Source: Gemmatimonadota bacterium (GTDB lineage Bacteria; Gemmatimonadota; Gemmatimonadetes; Gemmatimonadales; Gemmatimonadaceae). Taken from it: a DNA stretch of 64,000 nucleotides. The notes beneath the pieces were generated by a model. That model saw only the letters and a list, made by a program, of their open reading frames with translations. It was not told where the DNA came from and searched no databases. The stretch lies in the NCBI GenBank assembly GCA_016704465.1, contig JADJAD010000013.1, positions 1 through 64,000 of the forward strand, read 5' to 3'. Both the position numbers and the translations under genes were made by a program. Of this stretch, positions 51,793 to 59,261 are shown in pieces (within the stretch, counting starts at the first letter, position 1; each line of letters opens with the position of its first letter).

Positions 51793-52308
51793 ATGCCCGT
51801 CTCGGTCGACGCCTCCCGCATCATCTACGACGCCCTCAAGGCGTGCGGCGTCTCCGTCGTCTCCGCGCTGCCGGAGACGTGGCTCGTGCACCTGATCCGC
51901 ATGGCCGAGGACGACCCGGACATGACACTCGTGCGGCTGGCGAAGGAGGAAGAGGGCGTCGGAATCGCGACCGGCGCGCACTTGGCCGGCGCCAGGTCCG
52001 TGATGCTGATGCAGAATCACGGCTTCCTGCAGTCGATCAACGGGATCGTGTCGTGCGCGCAGCTGTACCGCATTCCACTCGTGATGCTCATCTCGCACCG
52101 CGGCTGGTTCGGGGAGCGTGACCCGTGGCAGACGGAGGGAGGGCTGGTGACGATCCCCGTGCTCGACGCCCTGCGCATCCCTTACGAGACGCTGGACGCA
52201 CGCGACCACGTGGCACACCGCATCGCGAAGGCCATGACACTCGCGCACTCGACCAATCGTCCGGTGGCGCTCCTGCTCGGACGCGACCTGATGTGGGAGG
52301 ACGGATGA
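51793..52308 (+). CDS. ThDP-dependent decarboxylase, alpha (PYR) subunit, ComD-like
   Basis: 171 residues from ATG 51793. It matches the pyrimidine-binding half of ThDP enzymes of the sulfopyruvate/phosphonopyruvate decarboxylase group: IIYDALKACGVSVVSALPETWL, then RLAKEEEGVGIATGAHLAGARSVMLMQNHGF, in which the Glu of EEEGVG activates the cofactor, and YRIPLVMLISHRG. The C-terminal VALLLGRDL ends the domain. It is followed with an ATGA overlap by the beta (PP) subunit. In ComDE the split enzyme decarboxylates sulfopyruvate; the partner genes here do not point to coenzyme M, so another 2-oxo acid is likely (inference). No ribosome site is evident. Confidence 0.85.
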   Translation: MPVSVDASRIIYDALKACGVSVVSALPETWLVHLIRMAEDDPDMTLVRLAKEEEGVGIATGAHLAGARSVMLMQNHGFLQSINGIVSCAQLYRIPLVMLISHRGWFGERDPWQTEGGLVTIPVLDALRIPYETLDARDHVAHRIAKAMTLAHSTNRPVALLLGRDLMWEDG

Positions 52309-52880
52309 AGCGCCTGGAGGCGATCGCCGCGATCCACGGCCGACTGCAGGACTGCATCGTGGTCACGATCATGGGGGCCGTGGCCGCCGAGCTGCAGTCG
52401 TTGGGACACCGCCCCAACTTCTTCTACCTCCAGCACGCCATGGGACTCGCGTCCTCGGTGGGGCTGGGGATCGCCCTGAGCAAGCCAGCGGCGCGCGTCG
52501 TCGTGCTCGACGGCGACGGCTCCGTGCTGATGAACCTCGGGGGGCTGACCACGCTCGCCCGCTACCGGCCGCGCAACCTGACGCACGTGGTCTTTGACAA
52601 CGAGTCGCTGCTCTCCGTAGGCGGCTTCCCGACCGCGACCGCGACCGGGAGCGACATCGCCGGGATGGCGGCCGCCGCCGGAATCCCGCGCACTGCCACC
52701 GTGCGCACGCTGGACGACTTCACTGCGGCCTTCGACGCCGCGCTGGCCGCCGACGATCTCACCACGCTCGTCGCCAAGGTCGAGGCGGTGGGGCCCGCAG
52801 GCTTCGTCACCGACCTCGGCCTGCTCGAGAACCGCTTCCAGTTCGCCCGCCACCTGCGTGGACTTCCGGAGACCCCATGA
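52305..52880 (+). CDS. ThDP-dependent decarboxylase, beta (PP) subunit, ComE-like
   Basis: 191 residues from ATG 52305. This is the diphosphate-binding half: VVTIMGAVAAELQSL, FYLQHAMGLASSVGLGIAL, VVVLDGDGSVLMNLGGLTTLA, with the GDG...N motif that holds Mg2+ and the ThDP phosphates, and FDNESLLSVGGFPTATATG. It pairs with the alpha subunit to form the active site at their interface. The stop overlaps the start of the cyclase-family gene by ATGA, so three genes are translationally linked. Confidence 0.87.
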   Translation: MKRLEAIAAIHGRLQDCIVVTIMGAVAAELQSLGHRPNFFYLQHAMGLASSVGLGIALSKPAARVVVLDGDGSVLMNLGGLTTLARYRPRNLTHVVFDNESLLSVGGFPTATATGSDIAGMAAAAGIPRTATVRTLDDFTAAFDAALAADDLTTLVAKVEAVGPAGFVTDLGLLENRFQFARHLRGLPETP

Positions 52881-53653
52881 CGCCGACGCTGTCACACCTC
52901 ATCGCCGACCTTGCCGACGGGCGGATCGAGGTCGTCGACCTCACGATCCCGTTAGGCATCGAGACCCAGGTCATCGCCCTCCCTCCAATCTTCGCCCCGT
53001 CGCCCGGGGTGTCGATGCAGGTCATCTCGCAGTATGACGAGATGGGCCCCGGCTGGTACTGGAACACGATCACGATGGGCGAGCACACCGGGACCCACTT
53101 CGATGCGCCCGTGCACTGGGTCACCGGCAAGGACCTGCCGCACAACGCGACCGACACCATACCCCCGGGCCGCTTTGTCGGACCGGGGTGCGTGATCGAC
53201 GTCGCGCGTGAGAGCGCGACCGACCCCGATTTCCTGCTCACCCCGGAGCACATCCAGGCGTGGGAAGGGGTGAACGGACTCATTCCGCGCGGCGCGTGGG
53301 TCCTGCTGCGGACCGATTGGAGCACGCGCAGCGGCGCCGACTTCCTCAACGCCGACGCGACTGGCCCTCACACACCCGGCTTCCACCAACGCGCCTCCGA
53401 GTTTCTCGTCCGGGAGCGCGACATCCTGGGTGTCGGCGTGGAGACGATCGGCACCGACGCCGGGCAGGCGGGCGGCTTCCCCGTCCCCTTTCCCAACCAC
53501 ACCATCATGCACGGGGCCGGAAAGTTCGGGCTGGCCTCGTTATGCAACCTCGACCGGCTCCCCGCCACTGGAAGCGTGATCATCGCCGCTCCGCTCAAGC
53601 TCGTGCGCGGCAGCGGCAGCCCGTTGCGCGTCCTCGCCCTCGTGGCGCGTTAG
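52877..53653 (+). CDS. Cyclase-family metal-dependent hydrolase (kynurenine formamidase-like)
   Basis: 258 residues from ATG 52877. The family motif is His70-Thr-Gly-Thr-His74-Phe-Asp76-Ala-Pro, followed by His80, which bind the metals. DLTIPLGIETQV at the N-terminus, WVLLRTDWSTRSG and VGVETIGTDAG near the middle, and PNHTIMHGAGKFGLASLCNLDRLP near the C-terminus fit the family. Members include arylformamidase (N-formylkynurenine), isatin hydrolase and polyketide cyclases. It is the third gene of a coupled set with the split ThDP decarboxylase; a hydrolase that opens a ring or removes a formyl group from the same substrate is plausible (inference). Confidence 0.87.
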   Translation: MTPTLSHLIADLADGRIEVVDLTIPLGIETQVIALPPIFAPSPGVSMQVISQYDEMGPGWYWNTITMGEHTGTHFDAPVHWVTGKDLPHNATDTIPPGRFVGPGCVIDVARESATDPDFLLTPEHIQAWEGVNGLIPRGAWVLLRTDWSTRSGADFLNADATGPHTPGFHQRASEFLVRERDILGVGVETIGTDAGQAGGFPVPFPNHTIMHGAGKFGLASLCNLDRLPATGSVIIAAPLKLVRGSGSPLRVLALVAR

Positions 53654-53660
53654 GCCCGCC

Positions 53661-54020
53661 ATGCTCTCCCTGCTCGCCACCGGCGCCGTGATACTCAACG
53701 CCGTCATCCACGTGTACATCCTCGTCCTCGAGATGTTCTTGTGGGAGAAACCGGCCGGCCTGCGGGCGTTCGGCCTCACCCCGCAGGCGGCGGCTGCCTC
53801 ACGGACGCTGGCGGCAAACCAGGGGCTGTACAACGGCTTCCTCGCGGCCGGGCTGGTCTGGGGACTCGTCCTGGGCGACCGTGGGCGCCCGGTCTGCATC
53901 TTCTTCCTCACCTGCATTCTCGTGGCCGGACTGTTCGGCGCCGCCACCGCCAGCCGCAAGATCCTGTTCGTGCAGGCCCTTCCGGCCGCCATCGGGTTGA
54001 CGCTCGTGCTGCTGGCGTAG
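53661..54020 (+). CDS. DUF1304 family small membrane protein
   Basis: 119 residues from ATG 53661, eight bases after the cyclase gene. Four hydrophobic helices are visible (LLATGAVILNAVIHVYILVLEMFLW, NQGLYNGFLAAGLVWGL, VCIFFLTCILVAGLFGAA, ALPAAIGLTLVLL). The family signature is in LAANQGLYNGFLAAGL and the FLWEKP loop. The function of DUF1304 is unknown. Close spacing suggests co-transcription with the ThDP/cyclase genes, but the protein is widespread in other contexts too. Confidence 0.83.
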   Translation: MLSLLATGAVILNAVIHVYILVLEMFLWEKPAGLRAFGLTPQAAAASRTLAANQGLYNGFLAAGLVWGLVLGDRGRPVCIFFLTCILVAGLFGAATASRKILFVQALPAAIGLTLVLLA

Positions 54021-54100
54021 TATCGGGCAGGTCGGACGTCGCCTCGCGACGCCCCCCCTTATCCTGCCGACTCATCCAACCGCCCCTCTCCACCGCCGAA

Positions 54101-54583
54101 TTGCCCTCCGCCGCCCTCGTCTTGCTGCTCGCGCTCGCCCCCAACGCACCGGATCGTTCGGTCAGTCCGGCCGATACGGTGCATTGCGTCGCGGCCGCGC
54201 GGTTCCTTCGCGAGCAGCAACACATGGTGGCGGCGATCGACCGGGACACGATCGACGACTGGCGCACCGGGCGTCGACTCTCGGGCTGTCGCGTGACCGC
54301 CGCGGGAACCACGACGAGCGGCATCGCCAACGAAGCCGTGCGATTCTACGAGCGCCTGCGCACCGCCGGGTGGACGCGCACCCCCGAGCCTCGCGATGCC
54401 CCCAACGAGGCCTCACTGCGTTTTCGCTGGCAACGCTCCGACTGCGTCTTCAACATCAATGACGAGGCCCGCCTCGGCACCGACGCCGAGTTGCGGGTCA
54501 ACGAGGCGCTGCAGCACGTCCCCGGCACGACCCGATATCACGTGCTGGCCCTGTGCATGCCGGCGCTGCCCGCCTCGCCGTAG
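54101..54583 (+). CDS. Hypothetical small secreted protein
   Basis: Up to 160 residues if started at TTG 54101; no ATG precedes the hydrophobic segment in the frame and no ribosome site is visible, so the start is uncertain. A leader-like SAALVLLLALAPNAP is followed by DTVHCVAAARFLREQQHMVAAIDRDTIDDWRTGRRLSGCRVTAAG and, later, FYERLRTAGWTRTPEPRDAPNEASLRFRWQRSDCVFNI. Four Cys (VHCV, SGCR, SDCV, ALCM) could form two disulfides, which fits a periplasmic protein. I do not recognise a named family. It lies 80 bases after DUF1304. Confidence 0.55.
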   Translation: MPSAALVLLLALAPNAPDRSVSPADTVHCVAAARFLREQQHMVAAIDRDTIDDWRTGRRLSGCRVTAAGTTTSGIANEAVRFYERLRTAGWTRTPEPRDAPNEASLRFRWQRSDCVFNINDEARLGTDAELRVNEALQHVPGTTRYHVLALCMPALPASP

Positions 54584-54730
54584 GGCACCATCGCGCGACT
54601 GCAACGCGTTGGGCCCCCGGCACCGGCGAGGCGATCGAGCGTGTGGTGCCGTCCCCGACACGCATGCCGGACTGCCACGCCACGCGCTCGTTCGCGTGGC
54701 GCCCGACCGGCTGTCGCGACAGTCGAGTCG

Positions 54731-55558
54731 TTACGAGATGCGCTCCGGCTCCATCACCTTCTCCACCGCCCTCCCCCCTTCCACGCTCACGTAGTACACC
54801 TTCGCCGCCGCCCGCGTGGAGACCACACGCTTGACCGTATTGTCCTCGAAGTAGATCCCGGCGTCGTTGTCGCAAGCGTAGCCGGGCTGCATCTCACCGG
54901 AACTGATCAGCTTCTGGTACAGCGGCCGGCGCCCCGGCTCGGCGTCGTAGTGCGGCGAGTGGCTGCCCTTGATGAAGCCGAGGCACTTCACGATGGTCAG
55001 CTCCTTCGGGCGCGAGTCCGTCGTTCCCTCGTCGAACCAGCATAACGAGCCGGCGCTCGCGCCACCGAGGACGATCCCGCGATCCCACGCCTCCTTCAGG
55101 ATGACGTCGATCCCCTGCGCCTTCCAGATCGCCTGCTGGTTGAGCGTGTTGCCGCCGCTGCAAACGATCGCGTCCATCGACAGGAAGACCTCCTCCCAGC
55201 TCTTGTTCTGTCGCGTGCTGGCGATGAACGAGTTCTGCACGTGCGGCTCGACGTTGAGCGGCGCGCAGTTCTGGTAGAACGACAGCGCCCCCTGCGGACT
55301 GTCGGCCGACGCGGTCGGCAGGTAGCAGATGCGCGGACGCGCCTTGCCGGTCAGCGACGCCATGTATCGAAGAAAGGCGGTCCCGAATCCTCCCCCAGCG
55401 ATGAGGACCTTCCGGGTCGCTGCCGAGGGCGACGCCACGGGCGGCGCCGTGAAGGCGACGTCGGTCAGCGTGCTGCCGATACCGCCCAGCCCCAGGTGGC
55501 TGGTGCTCGCACCCAGCGTTCCCAACGCCGATGAGACGACGAAATCCCTGCGCTTCAT
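54731..55558 (-). CDS. Cyanophycinase-like S51 peptidase, exported
   Basis: 275 residues from ATG 55558. The leader MKRRDFVVSSALGTLGAS has a twin-Arg-like start. The S51/cyanophycinase core follows from VLIAGGGFGTAFL, with the nucleophile Ser168 in VLGGASAGSLCWF, DAIVCSGGNTLNQQ just before it, and HSPHYDAEPGRRP after it. S51 enzymes cleave peptide bonds with Asp at one side: cyanophycinase degrades cyanophycin to beta-Asp-Arg, and peptidase E cleaves Asp-X dipeptides. Export to the periplasm would suit a degradative role. It is convergent with the hypothetical gene upstream of it in coordinate and divergent from the M20 peptidase. Confidence 0.83.
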   Translation of the reverse strand: MKRRDFVVSSALGTLGASTSHLGLGGIGSTLTDVAFTAPPVASPSAATRKVLIAGGGFGTAFLRYMASLTGKARPRICYLPTASADSPQGALSFYQNCAPLNVEPHVQNSFIASTRQNKSWEEVFLSMDAIVCSGGNTLNQQAIWKAQGIDVILKEAWDRGIVLGGASAGSLCWFDEGTTDSRPKELTIVKCLGFIKGSHSPHYDAEPGRRPLYQKLISSGEMQPGYACDNDAGIYFEDNTVKRVVSTRAAAKVYYVSVEGGRAVEKVMEPERIS

Positions 55559-55781
55559 GGTCCGCCCTCCGGTGAGATTGGCCCGATCGTGAACGGCACA
55601 GAGTATGCGCGCCGTCGCGGGCCGCGGCAACGACACCGGTGCCGGGGAAAGGAGCGCCGCCTGTCCGATGTCCGGGTTCGCGGCCCGTCGGTGAACTAAC
55701 GGACGCCGTCACCGGGGCGTTGGCGAAAGGGCGGCGACCGGCCACATTCCGTCACTCGATTCTCCACGCGGAGCCCCCGTC

Positions 55782-57260
55782 ATGAAGCGATTCGCCGCTG
55801 CGATTGCCCTGCTCGTCGTCGCCCTCGTCGGCGTCATGGTCGCGCGCACCCTGCGCGTCTCGGCTCCTCCCGCCGCGACCGCCGCCCCTTCGGCGGCTCT
55901 CCCGCCGCTGGACACCACCGCCCTGGCGTTGCATCTGGCGGAAGCGGTGCGCTTCCCCACGGTGTCGCTCGCCTCGGGCGGACCGATCGACACCGCCGCC
56001 TTCCGGGGCCTGCACGACTACCTGCAGTCGACGTACCCGCTCGTGCATACGACCCTCAGCCGCGAAGTGGTCGGCGGCCTGAGTCTCCTGTACACCTGGC
56101 GCGGACGCGACACCACGCTCGCCCCGATCGTGATCATGGGACACTTCGACGTGGTCCCGGTCACCGAATCCAACCTGGCCGAGTGGTTGCACCCGCCGTT
56201 CGCCGGCGAGATCGCCGACGGCTACGTCTGGGGGCGTGGCACGCTCGACGACAAGGCGACGGTCGTCGCGGCGCTGGAAGCCGTCGAGGGACTGCTGCGG
56301 GCAGGCGTGGTCCCGGCGCGCACGATCTATCTCACCTTCGGCCACGACGAGGAAGTCGGCGGCCGATACGGGGCACGCACCATCGTCAACGAGCTGGTGG
56401 CGCGCGGCGTCGCCCCAGCCCTCGTCATCGATGAGGGGGGATTCATGGGCAAGGACATCCTCCCTGGCATCGAGGGCATCGCGGCCATCGTCGGCATCGC
56501 CGAGAAGGGATACGTCTCGCTCACGCTGACCGCAGAGGCCGATGGCGGCCACTCGTCGATGCCCACCGAACGAACAGCGATCGGCGCCCTCAGTCGCGCC
56601 GTCGCGCGCCTCGAGGCCGATCCCTTCCCCGCCTCGCTCGACGGCCCGACGGCAACCATGATCCAGGCCATGGCCCCGTACCAGCCGTTCCTGCAACGTG
56701 TGATCAGCAGCAACCTCTGGATCACCAGCGGCGTGGTGTCGCGCGCACTGCAGGCCGATGAACTCGGTGGCGCCCTGCTGCGCACCACCACCGCCCCAAC
56801 CATGCTCTCGGCGGGCATCAAGGACAACGTCCTCCCCCCCGAGGCGACCGCCGGGGTGAACTTCCGGATCAGGCCGGGCGAGACCGTCGCGTCGGTCATG
56901 GCCCGCGTCACCGAGGTCGTCGACGATCCGCGCGTCCGCGTCGCTCCGCTCGATAGCGTCGGCGTCGACCCGTCACCCGTGTCCGACACCAGCGATCCCG
57001 CCTACAAGTTGATTGCCTCCACCATCGCCGCGATGTCCCCGGGCACCACGGTCCCGGTCATCCCCTACCTCGTCATGGGCGGGACCGACGCGAAGTACTG
57101 GGGCCCGCACAGCGCGCGCGTGTACCGCTTTCTCCCCATTCCGCTGGGCGATGGGGATCGCGCACGCGTCCATGGCGTCAACGAGCGCGTCGCGGTGGGC
57201 GACTTCGCGACCGCGGTCGGTTTCTTCATGCGACTGCTGCAGGGCGACGCGGCGCTGTAA
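55782..57260 (+). CDS. M20 family metallopeptidase (CPS1-like), membrane-anchored
   Basis: 492 residues from ATG 55782. An N-terminal hydrophobic helix (AAAIALLVVALVGVMVARTL) is a signal anchor. Zinc ligands of the M20 family are in order: His121 and Asp123 in MGHFDVVPV, Asp156 in GRGTLDDKAT, and the Glu190-Glu191 pair in GHDEEVGG, where Glu190 is the base. The dimerisation-type insert (GHSSMP) and the last His in PHSARVYRF are present. The length and order match carboxypeptidase S/CPS1 rather than short dipeptidases. It probably degrades peptides in the periplasm; an S51 peptidase is divergently encoded next to it. Confidence 0.92.
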   Translation: MKRFAAAIALLVVALVGVMVARTLRVSAPPAATAAPSAALPPLDTTALALHLAEAVRFPTVSLASGGPIDTAAFRGLHDYLQSTYPLVHTTLSREVVGGLSLLYTWRGRDTTLAPIVIMGHFDVVPVTESNLAEWLHPPFAGEIADGYVWGRGTLDDKATVVAALEAVEGLLRAGVVPARTIYLTFGHDEEVGGRYGARTIVNELVARGVAPALVIDEGGFMGKDILPGIEGIAAIVGIAEKGYVSLTLTAEADGGHSSMPTERTAIGALSRAVARLEADPFPASLDGPTATMIQAMAPYQPFLQRVISSNLWITSGVVSRALQADELGGALLRTTTAPTMLSAGIKDNVLPPEATAGVNFRIRPGETVASVMARVTEVVDDPRVRVAPLDSVGVDPSPVSDTSDPAYKLIASTIAAMSPGTTVPVIPYLVMGGTDAKYWGPHSARVYRFLPIPLGDGDRARVHGVNERVAVGDFATAVGFFMRLLQGDAAL

Positions 57261-57273
57261 CGCCGACCATCCG

Positions 57274-57630
57274 CTAGCGCAGCGCCTCGACAATCGCGTC
57301 GAACACAATCATGTCGTCGAACACTCCGCCCCCCGTCGGCTTGGGCAGCGCCGACCAGACCACGATCACGACCCGCGCGGCCGGGTTGATGTAGACGAAC
57401 TGGCCGTGGATCCCCTCGGCCACATACGCGTGGTCGCGTGCCGCGGCATCGGACTGGGGAATCCACCACATGTAGCCATAAGGAAGCTTCGTGCCGTCGC
57501 GAAGCGACTTGGCGCTCCCCGCCTCGCGCGACCATCCTGCAGGGAGCAGTCGCACGCCGTCCACGACGCCGTCGTCGAGCATGAACTGCCCGAATCGCCC
57601 ATAGTCGCGCAGGGTCGCGCTGATCCCACT
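57274..57630 (-). CDS. Serine hydrolase, C-terminal part (frameshifted)
   Basis: The C-terminal third of the serine hydrolase annotated next. The frame reads SGISATLRDYGRFGQFMLDDGVVDG, then YGYMWWIPQSDA, VAEGIHGQFVYINPAARVVIVVWSA and ends in DAIVEALR. GIHGQ is the HxG-type motif of 6-aminohexanoate-dimer-hydrolase-like enzymes in place of KTG. The first in-frame ATG is at 57582, but the protein continues upstream of it into the frameshift. The stop lies 13 bases from the end of the convergent M20 gene. Confidence 0.72.
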   Translation of the reverse strand, partial: SGISATLRDYGRFGQFMLDDGVVDGVRLLPAGWSREAGSAKSLRDGTKLPYGYMWWIPQSDAAARDHAYVAEGIHGQFVYINPAARVVIVVWSALPKPTGGGVFDDMIVFDAIVEALR

Positions 57631-58534
57631 CCCCGATCTCGATCCCGTCCGGCGAGTCGAGCCACCAGCGCGCCTCGGCTTCCATGCCCATCGGCTTCCA
57701 GATGCGCTCGGACAGGTACGTGGCGAGCGGCCGCTTCACCGCGCCACGCAGGATCTCGCCCGCGACTTGCGTCTCGCCGGTGCTGTAGTTGTTGCGCGTT
57801 CCGGGCGCAGCTGCCCGCGGCAGTTTGGCCATGACCGCCAGCGCCGAGCCGGGGACCTGGGAGATCTGCGCCTCGAGCAGTTGGCGCCTGTCCGACCGCG
57901 GATCGGTGTAGGTCTCGTCCCACCGCACGCCCGACGACATCATCAGCACGTCACGAATGCTGACGCCATCGTACGCGCTCCCGGTGAGCGCCGGGACATA
58001 TCGCGTGACGGGATCGTCCACGCTCCCGATGGCACCGTCGTGTATCGCGGCCCCGATCAGCGTCGACGTGATCGACTTGGCCACCGACATCGACATCCAG
58101 CGCGTGCGTTGCGTGTTCCCGAGCAGGTACCGCTCGTACGCGATCGCCCCGTCCTCGAGCACCAGGAGTGCGCCGACGCGATTGCGGCGCAGGTACTCGT
58201 CGAGTCCGTGAATCGTCCCGCGGTCGAAGAACTGCACCTCCCCCAGCGGACGCGCTGCCATGCGCAGCGGGCGCGCAACGTCGGCTGGTGCAACACCACG
58301 CGTGGGGAAGAGGCGGTCGATGTTGCGGAAGGTATTGACGGCCAGCTCCTCCGATAGCGCACCGTCGTAGCTCTGGCGCACCGTCCCGATCGGCTCCGCC
58401 GCATGCGGATACGGGAGCGCGCGGCTCGTGGCGCCGTGCGCACAGGCAGCCAGCCACAGCGCCAGGACGGACGCGCGCCAGTGTGGGCGCGTCCTCGCGT
58501 TGGTCGAGCCGCGAGGTCGAAGGATCAGTCTCAT
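57631..58534 (-). CDS. Serine hydrolase lipoprotein (6-aminohexanoate-dimer-hydrolase-like), N-terminal part (frameshifted)
   Basis: The start is ATG 58534. A lipobox-like LAAC places Cys31 as the lipidated residue. The catalytic Ser150-x-x-Lys153 is in WMSMSVAKSITS, and NNYSTGETQVAGEIL carries the Tyr of the second motif. GALLVLEDGAIAYERYLLG and GSAYDGVSIRDVLMMSSGVRWDE are typical of this esterase/amidase branch of the class C family. At four Cs (57631-57634 on plus) the frame leaves the protein; one base fewer gives IEIGSGISATLRDYGRF. The wrong frame stays open into the M20 gene. Likely a periplasmic esterase or amidase. Confidence 0.78.
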
Positions 58535-58663
58535 GATCTGGCCAATATCGCCCGTGGCCGAGATGGGGCCAGAGCACGCCGCAGTTCGGCGACGACAGTC
58601 CGGCGGCTTGCGCCCCGCCGGACGCGACTGGAGCTTAGGGCACGCGCAACCCCGGAGACTACT

Positions 58664-59104
58664 GTGAGCGAGTCATGCAGTCGGTGCCAACATCCGCTCC
58701 CCGAAGGCGCCAACTACTGTCTGTCCTGCGGGGTGAGCCTGGCACTTGCCGCGACGGGGGAGCACTCCCTGGTCGACTTCGAGCGGTTCTTCGTCTACGG
58801 CATCGACCTCATGTGCCTGGCCGGTCAGGACGCGCGCTTCATTGTCGTGAATCCCGCGTTCGAGCGCGCGCTCGGCATGCCGGCCAAGGAACTGCTGGCG
58901 GTTCCGTTCATCAGCTTCCTTCACCCCGACGACGTGGACGCGACGGTCGCCGAGGTCGTGCGACTCAAGGACGGCACGCCGACCCTCACGTTCACCAACC
59001 GATATCGCCGGCACGACGGAACCTACGTGCGCCTGCACTGGAAGGCGTACCCCGAGCCTGGCACAGGGCTGATCTACGCCACCGCCCGTCTCGCGGACAC
59101 CTGA
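58664..59104 (+). CDS. Zinc-ribbon plus PAS-domain protein
   Basis: 146 residues from GTG 58664, with GGAG eight bases upstream. The N-terminus is a four-Cys zinc ribbon: CSRCQHPLPEGANYCLSCG (residues 5-23). A PAS fold follows from FFVYGIDLMCLAGQDARFIVVNPAFERALGMPAKELLAVPFISFLHPDDVDAT to the C-terminus (YVRLHWKAYPEPGTGLIYATARL). There is no output domain, so it must act through a partner, for example as a small redox or ligand sensor. No signal peptide is seen. Confidence 0.78.
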   Translation: MSESCSRCQHPLPEGANYCLSCGVSLALAATGEHSLVDFERFFVYGIDLMCLAGQDARFIVVNPAFERALGMPAKELLAVPFISFLHPDDVDATVAEVVRLKDGTPTLTFTNRYRRHDGTYVRLHWKAYPEPGTGLIYATARLADT

Positions 59105-59261
59105 CGACTCCGATCGCGCGCCCGCACGACTCTCGATCCCCAGACCTCCCATCATGACCTGCCGTTCCTCGACGTCCTCACCGCGCATCGCGCGCGCCCT
59201 CGGCCCGATCGACACCAGCTGCAATTCCGGCCGCACGGCCCGCCGCAGCGGCGCGCGCCCG

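Noticed and set aside
47558..53653. Complete kynurenine pathway
   Set aside because: Formamidase-like and kynureninase-like folds occur, but no tryptophan or indoleamine dioxygenase is visible and the PLP enzyme cannot be assigned to kynureninase by sequence.
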